Source: Hyphomicrobiales bacterium (GTDB lineage Bacteria > Pseudomonadota > Alphaproteobacteria > Rhizobiales > Rhizobiaceae). From it: a stretch of 64,000 bases of DNA. Below the pieces are notes generated by a model that was not told the origin of the DNA, made no database searches, and saw only the letters and a program-made list of their open reading frames with translations. Below are positions 11,417-20,484 of the stretch, in pieces (within the stretch, counting starts at the first letter, position 1; each line of letters opens with the position of its first letter). A program made the translations under genes and the position numbers. The DNA lies in contig UEGR01000021.1 in the NCBI GenBank assembly GCA_900465685.1, positions 118,052-182,051 on the forward strand. Reading direction: 5' to 3'.

Positions 11417-12604
11417 GTGCTTCTGGTCGGCGTAGCGAGCGAGACTGGAAAAGGCCAGCACGACCAGAAGCAGTGCTGGCAGCGCGATAAACACCACGCC
11501 GAAGCCGCTATGGCTGGCGACAAAGCCGATCAGCGACGGGGCCACCAGCATGCCGGAATAGCCAAGCGTCGTTGCAATCGACAGGCCGACGCTTGGGTTT
11601 ACGCCCGGCATGTTACCAGCCATCGAAAAGGCGATCGGCACCATGTTGGAAATGCCGATGCCGCAAATGGCGAAGCCGACCAGCGACACATAAGGATCGG
11701 TGGAAAAGCCGACGATCAACATGCCGATAATGGCAATCACCGTGCAGACACGCAACGTCCGCACTGCGCCGAAACGGTCGCGCACCAGATCGCCCGCAAA
11801 GCGCATTACCGCCATGGAGAAGGAGAAGGCCGCAAAGCCGAAGCCCGCCAGCGTCACCGACGCGCCCAGATCCTGGCGCATATGATAGGCGCTCCAGTCA
11901 ATGATTGCCCCTTCCGGCACCATAGAGAAAAGCGCCATCACACCAACCAGCCAGGGCAGCGGATTGCGTGGCAAGGTCAGCTTCTGCTTCTCGCCGCTCG
12001 GGTGATGGAACTTGTCGGCGATAACCGATGGCCACGCGACAGCGATCAGCCCCGCCGCAACAACGGTCGACACCAGCGCGTGAACAGTCGAGCCGAACTG
12101 CGCGATGAGAAAGCCGCCGCTTGCCGCGCCGATAAGCCCGCCAAGGCTCCAGAAGGCATGACAGGACGACATGATGGCGCGGCGCATGGATTTCTCCACG
12201 GCGACCGCATTGGCATTCATCGCCACATCCATCGCAGCCATGGTACCACCAAAATAGAACATCACGATCACGGCGGTGACGACATTCGGCACCAGAGCAA
12301 TGATCAGCAGAGCCGGAATGAAGGCGAGCGCGAAAATGCGCACCACAGCACCGGAACCGCGCTGCGCCGACAAAGCCCCGGCCACCGGCATCATGGATAG
12401 CGAGCCGATGCCGAAGACGAGGATCATCAGTCCCATGCCTGCGCTATCCAGCCCAAGGCGTGCGGCGAATTCCGGAATTTTCGGCGCCCAGCCGCCGAAA
12501 ATATAACCGTTTGCCAGAAAGAGCAGCGCAACAGCAATACGCTCTTTGGTGATCATCGGCGCGCGTGACAGCGCGGTATCTTCCCGTCCGGAAACCTGTT
12601 CCAT
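11414..12604 (-). CDS. MFS transporter (YbjJ/fucose-permease-like)
   Basis: A 396-residue inner-membrane protein with about twelve hydrophobic segments. Loop 2-3 and the GGTMAAMDVAMNANAVAVE stretch in segment 4-5 are characteristic of the YbjJ-like MFS subgroup, which is remote from sugar permeases. The ATG at 12604 is chosen because GAGGG lies 5 bases upstream; an in-frame GTG five codons earlier overlaps the end of deoR. It begins 7 bp after the deoR stop, so the two genes are one operon and are probably translationally coupled. The substrate is unknown; sugars or sugar acids are plausible given the DeoR partner. The stop codon falls in the end of a family A repeat. Confidence 0.85.
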   Translation of the reverse strand: MEQVSGREDTALSRAPMITKERIAVALLFLANGYIFGGWAPKIPEFAARLGLDSAGMGLMILVFGIGSLSMMPVAGALSAQRGSGAVVRIFALAFIPALLIIALVPNVVTAVIVMFYFGGTMAAMDVAMNANAVAVEKSMRRAIMSSCHAFWSLGGLIGAASGGFLIAQFGSTVHALVSTVVAAGLIAVAWPSVIADKFHHPSGEKQKLTLPRNPLPWLVGVMALFSMVPEGAIIDWSAYHMRQDLGASVTLAGFGFAAFSFSMAVMRFAGDLVRDRFGAVRTLRVCTVIAIIGMLIVGFSTDPYVSLVGFAICGIGISNMVPIAFSMAGNMPGVNPSVGLSIATTLGYSGMLVAPSLIGFVASHSGFGVVFIALPALLLVVLAFSSLARYADQKH

Positions 12605-12611
12605 GTATCCC

Positions 12612-13397
12612 TCAGCCACGGCCTGCTGCCGCGCGTAGTATATTCACGCTCGCCGCGATAAAGGGCGCGAGCAATTCTTCATCAGCATCCTGTTCAACAG
12701 CCATGACGCCGATATCGTCCAGTGAGACGACATCGTGCGCTGCGACAGTGCCAAGCTTGTCATTGGTGATCGCCAGTACGACAGACCGGCTGCGGCTGGC
12801 AATGGTGCGCTTGAACTCGGCATCGTCCAGAAAAAGCGCCGTGACGCCGATTTCCGCCGCAACACCGCAGGCGCCCAGCACACAAAGATCGGGACGCAAC
12901 AGTTCCGCATCACGCAAGGCGCGTGCGCCAACCGCAGCGCTGACACGGCGATCAATCGGCCCGCCGATCATGATCAATTCAATATCGGGCGCAGCAAGCA
13001 GAATAGTGGCAATCGACGGCGTATTCGTGACAACTGTCAGCGCCTCCCCGCGTTCCACCATAAGACGCGCCAAAGCCGTATTGACCGAAGAAGCATCCAG
13101 AAACACCGTCATGCCCGGCTTAATCAGGCCGAGCAGTACATCCGCCAGCGCCGCCTTGGCCTCCGTGCGCTCCACGTCGCGCTCAGCCAGCGACAGCGTT
13201 GACGGTGCAGCTTTCAGAGCACCGCCGTAAACACGCTTGCATAGCCCCGCAGCCGCCATTTCGCGCAAGTCGCGCCGGATCGTATCTTCCGACACACCAA
13301 AGCTCTCGGCCAGCTCAGCCGCCAGCACGCGGCCCGACTGTTGCAACAGGTCCTGAATGCGCGCCTGTCTTTCATGAAGCAAAAGCTCCGTCGCCAC
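12612..13397 (-). CDS. DeoR-family transcriptional regulator
   Basis: A 261-residue repressor with an N-terminal DeoR helix-turn-helix (about 8-60: RQARIQDLLQQ, then SEDTIRRDLREM) and a C-terminal sugar-phosphate-isomerase-like sensor domain. The sensor shows DASSVNTALA, TNTPSIA and the GGPIDRR-to-GACGV core. Members sense phosphorylated sugars or nucleosides. The start is GTG at 13397 with AGGAGAG close upstream. It heads an operon with the MFS transporter and is preceded by two direct repeats containing ATGCAT, probably its own operator. The sugar ligand cannot be read from the sequence. Confidence 0.9.
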   Translation of the reverse strand: MATELLLHERQARIQDLLQQSGRVLAAELAESFGVSEDTIRRDLREMAAAGLCKRVYGGALKAAPSTLSLAERDVERTEAKAALADVLLGLIKPGMTVFLDASSVNTALARLMVERGEALTVVTNTPSIATILLAAPDIELIMIGGPIDRRVSAAVGARALRDAELLRPDLCVLGACGVAAEIGVTALFLDDAEFKRTIASRSRSVVLAITNDKLGTVAAHDVVSLDDIGVMAVEQDADEELLAPFIAASVNILRAAAGRG

Positions 13398-13415
13398 TTA
13401 TCTCTCCTAACGCGC

Positions 13416-13450
13416 ATAAACATGCATAAATCGGCACAAACATGCATATC
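13416..13450 (-). promoter_or_regulatory. Candidate DeoR operator (two direct repeats)
   Basis: ATAAACATGCATAAA at 13416 and ACAAACATGCATATC at 13436 are direct repeats exactly 20 bp apart, close to two helical turns, each with an ATGCAT palindrome at its core. They lie 20-50 bp ahead of the deoR GTG, where a promoter would be. Autoregulation is inferred. Confidence 0.5.
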
Positions 13451-13480
13451 AGAATTTGCGCGTACTGCAAGCGCAAACAA

Positions 13481-13510
13481 ATGCCGCGCCTTTTAAGGGG
13501 CGCGGCATTT
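13481..13510 (-). terminator. Terminator downstream of pyc
   Basis: ATGCCGCGCC (13481-13490) and GGCGCGGCAT (13499-13508) form a 10-bp perfect stem. On the minus strand it is followed by TTTGTTTG. It lies about 180 bp past the pyc stop with a repeat in between. Confidence 0.75.
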
Positions 13511-13546
13511 TCAATATTGGTGGTCAGAGGAATAGGCTTCTCTTTC

Positions 13547-13639
13547 CCTCATCCTGAGGAGCCGTTGAAAACGGCGTCTCGAAGGGCGAGGGAAACGCAC
13601 AGCGCCTGCCCTCGTCCTTCGACAAGCTCAGGATGAGGG
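13547..13639. repeat. Repeat family C, CCTCATCCTGAG inverted repeat
   Basis: CCCTCATCCTGAG at the left end is answered by CTCAGGATGAGGG at the right end. Inside are the smaller inverted pairs CCGTTgaaAACGG and GAAGGGCGAGGG/CCCTCGTCCTTC. The overall fold is a long branched hairpin of about 93 bp. Elements of this type are widespread in Alphaproteobacteria intergenic DNA. It sits between the pyc stop and the pyc terminator. Confidence 0.8.
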
Positions 13640-13692
13640 GGAAGCGTGGTGCACATGGAGCTTGAAATCATCCGGCTCGGGCTGAACGCAAA

Positions 13693-16600
13693 CTATTCCG
13701 AATACACAATCAGCAGGTCCTTCGCGTCGATCTGCTCGCCAGGCCGTACCAGCACTTCGGCAATCACACCGTCGCGCTCGGCATGAATGGCCGTTTCCAT
13801 CTTCATGGCCTCGATGGAGAGCAGCACATCGCCCTGCGAAACCTTCTGGCCACTGGCGACGGCAACCGTCGAGATGACACCCGGCATCGGCGCGCCGACC
13901 TGATTGTCATTGCCAGTTTCCACCTTGCGACGGACACCGCCAGAGGCGCCCTTAGCGCGGTTCGGCACCTTGATGCGGCGCGGCTGACCGTTCAGCTCGA
14001 AGAACACGGTGACCATGCCCTTTTCGTCGGTCTCGCTCATCGCCTGATTGACGATCACTAGCGTCTTGCCGCGCTCCAGATCGACAAAGACTTCTTCCTC
14101 CGGCTTGAGGCCGTAGAAATAAACCGGCGTCGGCAGAACACTTGTCGGACCGTAGGTTTCCTGCGCGGCAGCGAAATCCGTGAAGACTTTCGGATACATC
14201 AACGCCGAAGCGAACTCCTGATCGTCGATCTTGCGACCCACGGTTTCCTCAAACCCGTTACGCTCCGCATCGAGATCGGCGGCAGGCAGCAGCGAGCCGG
14301 GACGCACAGTGAACGGCTTTTCGCCCTTCAGCACTTTCTTCTGAAGCGCTGCCGGCCAGCCCGAAGGCGGCTGTCCAAGATCGCCGCGCATCATCGACAC
14401 CACGGAATCCGGGAAGGCTATATCCTTGTCCGGATTCTCGACATCGCTGACATCCAGATCCTGGCTGACCATCATCAGCGCCATATCGCCCACCACCTTG
14501 GAGGACGGCGTGACCTTAACGATATCGCCAAACATGCGGTTCACATCGGCATAGGCCTGCGCCACTTCATGCCAGCGGGTTTCAAGCCCGAGCGAACGCG
14601 CCTGTTCCTTGAGATTGGTGAACTGGCCGCCCGGCATTTCGTGCAGATAGACTTCCGAAGCCGGTCCCTTGAGGTCACTTTCAAAGCCCGCATATTGATT
14701 GCGCACGGCTTCCCAATAGAACGAAATGCGGCGGATCGATTCCGGATCGAGACCCGGATCACGCTCGGCACCGTGCAGTGCTTCCACGATGGAGCCAAGG
14801 CAAGGCTGCGATGTGTTGCCGGACAAGGCATCCATGGCCGCATCGACCACATCGACACCCGCATCCACCGCCGCCAGCACCGTCGCAGCGGAAATGCCGG
14901 AGGTGTCATGGGTGTGGAAATGGATCGGCAGATCGGTTTCCTCACGCAGCGCCTTGAACAGCACCCGCGCCGCAGCAGGCTTCAACAGGCCAGCCATATC
15001 CTTGACGGCGATGATATGCGCGCCCGCCTTTTCAACCTCTTTCGCCAGATTGACGTAATATTTGAGGTCATATTTGGCGCGTTCCGGGTTCAGAATATCG
15101 CCGGTGTAGCAGATCGCCGCTTCACAGAGCTTGTTTTCCTCCAGCACCGCATCCATCGAGACGCGCATGTTCTCAACCCAGTTGAGGCTGTCGAACACGC
15201 GGAACAGATCGATGCCGCCACGCGCGGCTTCCCGCACGAAATACTTCACCACATTGTCCGGATAGGACTTGTAGCCTACGCCATTGGCGCCACGCAGCAG
15301 CATTTGCAGAAGCAGGTTCGGCGCACCTTCGCGCACTTGCGCCAGACGTTCCCAAGGATCTTCCGTCAGGAAGCGCATCGACACGTCGAAGGTCGCCCCG
15401 CCCCAGCATTCCAGCGAGAACAGGTTCGGCAGCGCCTGCGCATAGGTGTTGGCAATGCGCGCAATATCATAGGTGCGTACACGCGTGGCCAGCAGCGACT
15501 GATGCCCGTCGCGCATCGTCGTATCGGTGACGAGAACGCGCTTTTCGTTGCGCACCCATTCGGCAAACTTCTTCGGTCCGAGACTGTCCAGAAGCTGCTT
15601 GGTTCCATCCGCAACCGGCGTGTCACCAAACCACGGCACGCGCGGCTTTGCAGCATCCTTAGCCGGCTTCGCACGCCCCTTGGTTTCAGGATGACCGTTG
15701 ACGGTCACATCGGCAATATAGGTCAGAAGCTTGGTGGCACGGTCCTGACGCTTTACCTGCTCGAACAGTTCCGGCGTCGTATCAATGAAGCGGGTCGTAT
15801 AATCATTCGACAGGAACTTCGGATGATTGATGATCGCTTCAAGGAAGGTGAGATTCGTCGCCACACCGCGAATACGGAATTCACGCAGCGCACGATCCAT
15901 GCGGCGAATGGCTTCCAGCGGCGTCGCGCCAGAAGCCGTGACCTTCACCAGCAGCGGATCGTAATAGCGCGTGATGAACGCGCCCGAATAGGCCGTGCCG
16001 CCATCAAGGCGGATGCCGAAGCCCGACGCCGAACGGTAAGCCTGAATGCGCCCGTAATCGGGGATGAAATTCTGTTCCGGATCTTCCGTCGTGATACGGC
16101 ACTGGAGGGCATGGCCGTTGAGACGAATATCTTCCTGACGCGGTACGCCTGATTCTGGCGTGCCGATGGCAAAACCTTCCAGAATATGGATCTGCGCCTT
16201 GACGATATCGATGCCAGTCACCTGCTCGGTGACGGTATGCTCAACCTGAATGCGCGGATTGACCTCGATGAAATAGAACTTGCCGCTATCGGCATCCATC
16301 AGGAATTCCACCGTGCCCGCGCCGATATAATCGGTCGCATGCGCGATCTTCAGGCCGTAATCTGCCAGTTCCTGACGCTGCGCGTCGTTGAGATAAGGGG
16401 CTGGCGCGCGCTCCACGACTTTCTGGTTGCGCCGCTGGATGGAACAGTCGCGCTCGAAAAGATGCACGGCATTGCCATGCGTATCGCCCAGAATCTGCAC
16501 CTCGACATGGCGGGCGCGTTCAATGAGCTTTTCGAGATAGACCTCATCCTTACCGAAAGCCGCCTTGGCTTCGCGCTTGGCTTCCGTGACCTCGCGGGCA

Positions 16601-17154
16601 ATATCGGCTTCGGAGCGAATGGCGCGCATGCCGCGACCGCCGCCGCCCCAGCTTGCCTTGAGCATGACCGGGTAGCTGACCTGCGCTGCAAGCTTCTTGA
16701 CCTCTTCCATATCGTCCGGCAGCGGATCAGTGGCTGGCACCACCGGAACGCCAATTTCGATGGCCAGATTGCGCGCAGCAACCTTGTTGCCAAGACGGCG
16801 CATGGTTTCCGGCTTCGGTCCGATGAAGATGATGCCGTTTTCGGCACAGGCTTCGGCGAATTCCGGGCTTTCCGACAGAAGGCCATAGCCCGGATGAATG
16901 GCGTCTGCGCCCGAAAGCTTGGCGACGCGGATGATCTCATCGATCGACAGATAGCTTTCGATGGGCCCCAGATCGCGAGGCAGATGCGGCCCGCGCCCGA
17001 CCTGATAGCTCTCGTCCGCTTTAAAGCGATGCAGGGAAAGTTTGTCCTCCTCAGCCCATATGGCCACCGTTTTGAGCCCCAGCTCGTTGGCGGCGCGGAA
17101 TACGCGAATTGCGATTTCGGATCGATTGGCGACCAGAATTTTCCTGATAGGCAA
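13693..17154 (-). CDS. pyc: Pyruvate carboxylase
   Basis: Anaplerotic carboxylation of pyruvate to oxaloacetate with biotin and ATP; cytoplasmic, usually a tetramer. The single 1,153-residue chain has the full domain set: biotin carboxylase/ATP-grasp from residue 1 to about 450 (ILVANRSEIAIR, SWGGGGRGMR), the carboxyltransferase TIM barrel from about 535 to 800 (TTMRDGHQS, FHTHDTSG), the allosteric linker, and a C-terminal biotinyl domain with Lys1118 in EAMKME. It is a standalone gene, with a 300-bp spacer upstream that includes the liv terminator, so it should have its own promoter. The length is normal for the one-chain form. Confidence 0.97.
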   Translation of the reverse strand: MPIRKILVANRSEIAIRVFRAANELGLKTVAIWAEEDKLSLHRFKADESYQVGRGPHLPRDLGPIESYLSIDEIIRVAKLSGADAIHPGYGLLSESPEFAEACAENGIIFIGPKPETMRRLGNKVAARNLAIEIGVPVVPATDPLPDDMEEVKKLAAQVSYPVMLKASWGGGGRGMRAIRSEADIAREVTEAKREAKAAFGKDEVYLEKLIERARHVEVQILGDTHGNAVHLFERDCSIQRRNQKVVERAPAPYLNDAQRQELADYGLKIAHATDYIGAGTVEFLMDADSGKFYFIEVNPRIQVEHTVTEQVTGIDIVKAQIHILEGFAIGTPESGVPRQEDIRLNGHALQCRITTEDPEQNFIPDYGRIQAYRSASGFGIRLDGGTAYSGAFITRYYDPLLVKVTASGATPLEAIRRMDRALREFRIRGVATNLTFLEAIINHPKFLSNDYTTRFIDTTPELFEQVKRQDRATKLLTYIADVTVNGHPETKGRAKPAKDAAKPRVPWFGDTPVADGTKQLLDSLGPKKFAEWVRNEKRVLVTDTTMRDGHQSLLATRVRTYDIARIANTYAQALPNLFSLECWGGATFDVSMRFLTEDPWERLAQVREGAPNLLLQMLLRGANGVGYKSYPDNVVKYFVREAARGGIDLFRVFDSLNWVENMRVSMDAVLEENKLCEAAICYTGDILNPERAKYDLKYYVNLAKEVEKAGAHIIAVKDMAGLLKPAAARVLFKALREETDLPIHFHTHDTSGISAATVLAAVDAGVDVVDAAMDALSGNTSQPCLGSIVEALHGAERDPGLDPESIRRISFYWEAVRNQYAGFESDLKGPASEVYLHEMPGGQFTNLKEQARSLGLETRWHEVAQAYADVNRMFGDIVKVTPSSKVVGDMALMMVSQDLDVSDVENPDKDIAFPDSVVSMMRGDLGQPPSGWPAALQKKVLKGEKPFTVRPGSLLPAADLDAERNGFEETVGRKIDDQEFASALMYPKVFTDFAAAQETYGPTSVLPTPVYFYGLKPEEEVFVDLERGKTLVIVNQAMSETDEKGMVTVFFELNGQPRRIKVPNRAKGASGGVRRKVETGNDNQVGAPMPGVISTVAVASGQKVSQGDVLLSIEAMKMETAIHAERDGVIAEVLVRPGEQIDAKDLLIVYSE

Positions 17155-17242
17155 GGCAGATCTCCCTTACTGCAATGACGAAGGCGCCATTGCTTACCTT
17201 GCAATATGATCAAGCGCAAACAAACTGTGCAACCACCAATTA

Positions 17243-17275
17243 AAAACAGAATGCCCGACCAAAAGCCGGGCATTC
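17243..17275 (-). terminator. Terminator downstream of the first LivJ-type gene
   Basis: AATGCCCG pairs with CGGGCATT (about 17250-17274) around an AT-rich loop, and on the minus strand is followed by CTGTTTTTAATT. Its stem is almost the same as that of the terminator at 19155-19186, as expected if the whole binding-protein unit was duplicated. Confidence 0.82.
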
Positions 17276-17356
17276 TGATTAATTTTATAGCAATTTATGC
17301 CAATATATCAGGCACAAGAGAGGTTCCTACTGTGAAGCAATCATCAGAACTACTCT

Positions 17357-17450
17357 ATGCATTATCCAACGCATCGAAGCGGGATCAGAAATCAGTCCAG
17401 TGAACTGATTTCCTCGCGTAGACGCTTCGCAGTTTTGCTGGAAATGCTCC
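17357..17450 (+). repeat. Repeat family A, full-length copy 2
   Basis: A near-identical copy of the element at 11323, from TGCATTATCCAACGCATC to TTTTGCTGGAAATGCTCC, with the same internal AAATCAGTcCAGTgAACTGATTT hairpin. It ends one base before the stop codon of the minus-strand LivJ-type gene. It thus lies between the gene and its terminator and will be in the 3' part of the mRNA. Confidence 0.85.
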
Positions 17451-17451
17451 A

Positions 17452-18567
17452 TTACTTCTGGAAGTAGTTATACTTGCCGTCTTCACCCTTGCGCCACTCG
17501 AACATGACATAAGGCGAAAGGCTCGGATCGCCCTTCTTGTCGAAGGAGATTTCACCCAGAACAGTCTTGAACGGACCCTTGTCCTTCATTGCGGTTGCAA
17601 CTTCCTGCGGATCGTTGCTGCCAGCTGCATTGGCGGCGCTGACAAGCGACTGCACACCGGCATAGGCGTAGAAGGTGTAAGCTTCCGGCTCAAAACCCTT
17701 GTCGCGGAACGCCTTGATGAGTTCAGCGTTCGACTTGTCGTCGCGCGGGTCCGGTCCGAAGGTGTTCATGACACCAGCCACTGCATCGCCGGCGATCGAA
17801 GCCAGTTCGTTGGAAACGATACCATCACCCGAAATGAACTGCGCCTTGAGGCCCTGATCGGCCATCTGACGGATCAAAAGACCGGCTTCAGGGTGCATAC
17901 CGCCCCAATAGACAGCGGTAATGCCTGCAGCCTTCATCTTGGAAATCAGCGCCGAGAAATCCTTGTCGCCCTGGTTCACGCCTTCATAAAGCGTTTCCTT
18001 CATGCCGTTCTCGTTGAGCGACTTCTTGGTCTCATCGGCGAGGCCCTGACCATAAGGCGTCTTATCATGCAGGATGGCAACCTTGCCGTCCTTGTAATGG
18101 TCGGCCATGTACTTGCCGGCAACGATACCCTGCTGGTCATCACGACGGCAGGTGCGGAAGGTGTTCCACAGTTCACGCTCGGTGAAGGTCGGGTTGGTGG
18201 TGCCCGGTGCGATCATCAACACGCCGTTTTCGGCATAGATGTCTGAAGTCGGAATGCTGACGCCGGAATTGAAGTGACCGATGACAAACTGAACGCCATC
18301 GCCAACGAACTTGTTGGCAACCGAAATGCCCTGCTTCGGGTCGGCGGCATCATCGCCATAAACGATGCTGATCTTTTCGCCATTCATGCCACCCTTGGCA
18401 TTAGCTTCTGCGACAGCGGCTTCAACGCCGCGCTTGATCTGTTCGCCAAAGGCTGCCTGGCTGCCTGTCAGAGGCGCGCCAACACCGACCATCACATCGG
18501 CAAAGGCTGCGCCGCCAAAAGCGACCAGAGCCGAAAGGCAAACTCCGCAGAACAAAGACTTTTTCAT
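17452..18567 (-). CDS. Branched-chain amino-acid ABC transporter substrate-binding protein (LivJ-type), copy 1
   Basis: A 371-residue periplasmic binding protein. The N-terminus [19 protein letters not shown] ending AAFA is a Sec signal peptide, with cleavage likely after about residue 22. The mature part is a type-I periplasmic fold (Peripla_BP_6), with VGVGAPLTG at the first strand and the hinge regions DKTPYGQG and GGMHPEAG. It is close to its neighbour at 19214-20332 along the whole length, so the two are tandem duplicates. The start ATG at 18567 follows GGGAGT; a longer frame upstream is not supported. Specificity is not readable; leucine/isoleucine/valine and related amino acids are expected. 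It has its own upstream region and terminator. Confidence 0.92.
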   Translation of the reverse strand: MKKSLFCGVCLSALVAFGGAAFADVMVGVGAPLTGSQAAFGEQIKRGVEAAVAEANAKGGMNGEKISIVYGDDAADPKQGISVANKFVGDGVQFVIGHFNSGVSIPTSDIYAENGVLMIAPGTTNPTFTERELWNTFRTCRRDDQQGIVAGKYMADHYKDGKVAILHDKTPYGQGLADETKKSLNENGMKETLYEGVNQGDKDFSALISKMKAAGITAVYWGGMHPEAGLLIRQMADQGLKAQFISGDGIVSNELASIAGDAVAGVMNTFGPDPRDDKSNAELIKAFRDKGFEPEAYTFYAYAGVQSLVSAANAAGSNDPQEVATAMKDKGPFKTVLGEISFDKKGDPSLSPYVMFEWRKGEDGKYNYFQK

Positions 18568-18637
18568 TTCGATTACTCCCACTTCAAACGCATCCAGTGA
18601 AAACCAAGCCACTGGCACCGCTCTGTCTCATTGTTAT

Positions 18638-18688
18638 CGCGCATTATCCGACGCAATACCGCTGCGCAGTTTTGCTGGAAATGCTCCA
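18638..18688 (+). repeat. Repeat family A, short (hairpin-deleted) copy
   Basis: CGCATTATCCGACGCAA runs directly into CCGCTGCGCAGTTTTGCTGGAAATGCTCC. It has both ends of the full copies but lacks the central hairpin of about 45 bp. It lies about 70 bp upstream of the first LivJ-type gene. Confidence 0.75.
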
Positions 18689-19154
18689 GGCACCCTGCCG
18701 CCAGACAACAATCCCGGCGACCAAATGCGAATTAGAATGCGCACCCCCGGCAGGAATCGCAGCAGACGCTGCAAACCGCATGAGAAAACCGATATTCCAT
18801 ATGCCCGTTGCCGGACGCAGTTTGGGGGAAATAAAACACCTCCGCCCGAATGACCGGCCTCCTCCCCAGAAGGCGAGATTAAACGTAGAGAATCACGCTA
18901 CGCAAAATCACATAGACAGGTAAATTCGCATAGCCATAAAAGTAAAGCATAGAAATCAACTACTTTCGGCGTTTTCCGCATGAGTTTATGCGGCTGCGGC
19001 GGCCTCCGCAAAATCGCCCCCGCCACAACCGACGCAACCCATTGTTTTAAATAAATATTCCATTCTCCAGTCCGCACATGCCTATCAACGCAATGCGGTA
19101 TCACTCATCAATAAGAGTCAGCTACTTTTTACAAACCTATATTAGATGGCAGAA
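18689..19154. other. Spacer between the two LivJ-type genes, no gene recognised
   Basis: This stretch is the 5' region of the first LivJ-type gene and part of the 3' region of the second. The small frames in it have poor codon use and no ribosome sites. There are modest inverted repeats, for example near 18978-19010 (GCATGAG...GCGGCTGCGGCGGCC), but nothing I can assign. A promoter for the first LivJ-type gene must lie here or between 18568 and 18637. Confidence 0.5.
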
Positions 19155-19186
19155 AGCAAAAATGCCCGGCACGATGGCCGGGCATT
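19155..19186 (-). terminator. Terminator downstream of the second LivJ-type gene
   Basis: AATGCCCGGC (19161-19170) pairs with GCCGGGCATT (19176-19185) around a 5-base loop, followed on the minus strand by TTTTTGC. It starts about 30 bp past the stop codon. Confidence 0.88.
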
Positions 19187-19213
19187 TTCCAATTACGCAA
19201 TAATGCTGCGTTA

Positions 19214-20332
19214 TTACTTCTGCTGAATGTAGGTATATTTCCCGTCAGCGCCTTTTTCCCACTTGTACATAACGTAACCTGGGAGCTTCGGATCGCCCTT
19301 TTCATCATAGGAAATATCGCCGAGCACGGTCTTGAACGGACCCTTTGCCTTCAGCGCCTTCGCAACTTCCTGCGGGTCGTTGCTGGCTGCAGCCTTGGCG
19401 GCCTGAGCAAGCGACTGAACGGCCGCGTAGGAATAGAGCGTGTAGGCTTCCGGCTCAAAACCGGCGTCGCGGAACTTCTTGACGAGTTCAGCATTGTCCG
19501 GGTTGTTGCGCGGATCTGGACCGAAGGTGTTCAGCGTACCGGCAACAGCATCGCCAGCGATGGAAGCCAGTTCGTTCGACACGATACCGTCGCCCGAGAT
19601 GAACTGAGCCTTGAGGCCCTGGTCAGCCATCTGACGGATGATCAGGCCAGCTTCCGGGTGCAAGCCACCCCAATATACGACAGTGACGCCAGCCTGCTTG
19701 AGCTTGGCGATCAGAGCCGAGAAATCCTTTTCGCCGACGTTTACGCCTTCATAAAGGGTTTCCTTGGTGCCGAGCTCGTTCAGCTTCTTCTTGGTTTCGT
19801 CGGCAAGGCCCTGACCATATGGGGTCTTGTCGTGAATGACGGCGATCTTCGCGTCCTTGAAGTTGTCGAAGATGTACTGGCCGGCAACGATACCCTGCTG
19901 GTCATCACGGCCGCAGGTACGGAACGTGTTCCAGAGCTGACGCTCGGTATAGACCGGGTTGGTTGCAGCAGGCGAAATTTCGAGAATGCCGTTTTCGGCA
20001 TAGACTTCCGAAGCCGGAATCGAAACGCCCGAGTTGAAGTGGCCGACAACATACTTCACGCCATCGGCAGCGAACTTGTTGGCAACCGAAATGCCCTGCT
20101 TCGGATCCGAAACGTCGTCGCCGAGCGTAATCGCGATCTTCTCGCCGTTGATGCCGCCAGCATCGTTGATTTCCTTGATGGCGGCTTCGGCGCCTTTCTG
20201 GATCTGCGCACCGTAAACGGCATTCGGGCCGGTCAGCGGCGCACCGATGCCCAGAAGTACATCAGCCCATGCAGAGCCGCCAAAAGCCATCACAGCAGCA
20301 AGAGCCACGCCCGAAAAAAGATACTTCTTCAT
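19214..20332 (-). CDS. Branched-chain amino-acid ABC transporter substrate-binding protein (LivJ-type), copy 2
   Basis: A 372-residue periplasmic binding protein with signal peptide [19 protein letters not shown] ending AWA. It has the same type-I fold and landmark segments as its downstream paralogue: [30 protein letters not shown] and DKTPYGQG. The start ATG at 20332 follows GGGAGT, the same ribosome site as copy 1. It lies just downstream of the permease operon but after a terminator, so it has its own promoter within 20333-20448. It is the binding protein nearest to livF and DUF6867, and so the likely principal partner of LivHMGF. Confidence 0.93.
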   Translation of the reverse strand: MKKYLFSGVALAAVMAFGGSAWADVLLGIGAPLTGPNAVYGAQIQKGAEAAIKEINDAGGINGEKIAITLGDDVSDPKQGISVANKFAADGVKYVVGHFNSGVSIPASEVYAENGILEISPAATNPVYTERQLWNTFRTCGRDDQQGIVAGQYIFDNFKDAKIAVIHDKTPYGQGLADETKKKLNELGTKETLYEGVNVGEKDFSALIAKLKQAGVTVVYWGGLHPEAGLIIRQMADQGLKAQFISGDGIVSNELASIAGDAVAGTLNTFGPDPRNNPDNAELVKKFRDAGFEPEAYTLYSYAAVQSLAQAAKAAASNDPQEVAKALKAKGPFKTVLGDISYDEKGDPKLPGYVMYKWEKGADGKYTYIQQK

Positions 20333-20448
20333 TTTTGGAACTCCCATCCTTGTATTTACCCCGAAGCGATGTTTTAGCACCGCCTTATTATCTTGCTGAA
20401 TACTCAGCAATATCTACGCTGAATCATAGTACTGTCAACGTGATCTTT

Positions 20449-20480
20449 TAAAAAAAGCTCCGCCGCGAACGGCGAAGCTT
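20449..20480 (-). terminator. Terminator of the livHMGF-DUF6867 operon
   Basis: On the minus strand AAGCTTCGCCG, TTCG tetraloop and CGGCGGAGCTT form a strong stem followed by seven T residues. It begins a few bases past the DUF6867-like stop, which separates the permease operon from the binding-protein genes. Confidence 0.85.
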
Positions 20481-20484
20481 CGAA

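Noticed and set aside
14569..16152. A 527-codon open frame on the plus strand opposite pyc
   Set aside because: It is antisense to a highly conserved gene and exists because of GC-rich third-position bias; the composition is His/Arg/Gln-rich with no recognisable domain.
18898..19104. A 68-codon minus-strand frame between the LivJ-type genes
   Set aside because: Poor codon use, no ribosome site and no recognised family; left as non-coding spacer.
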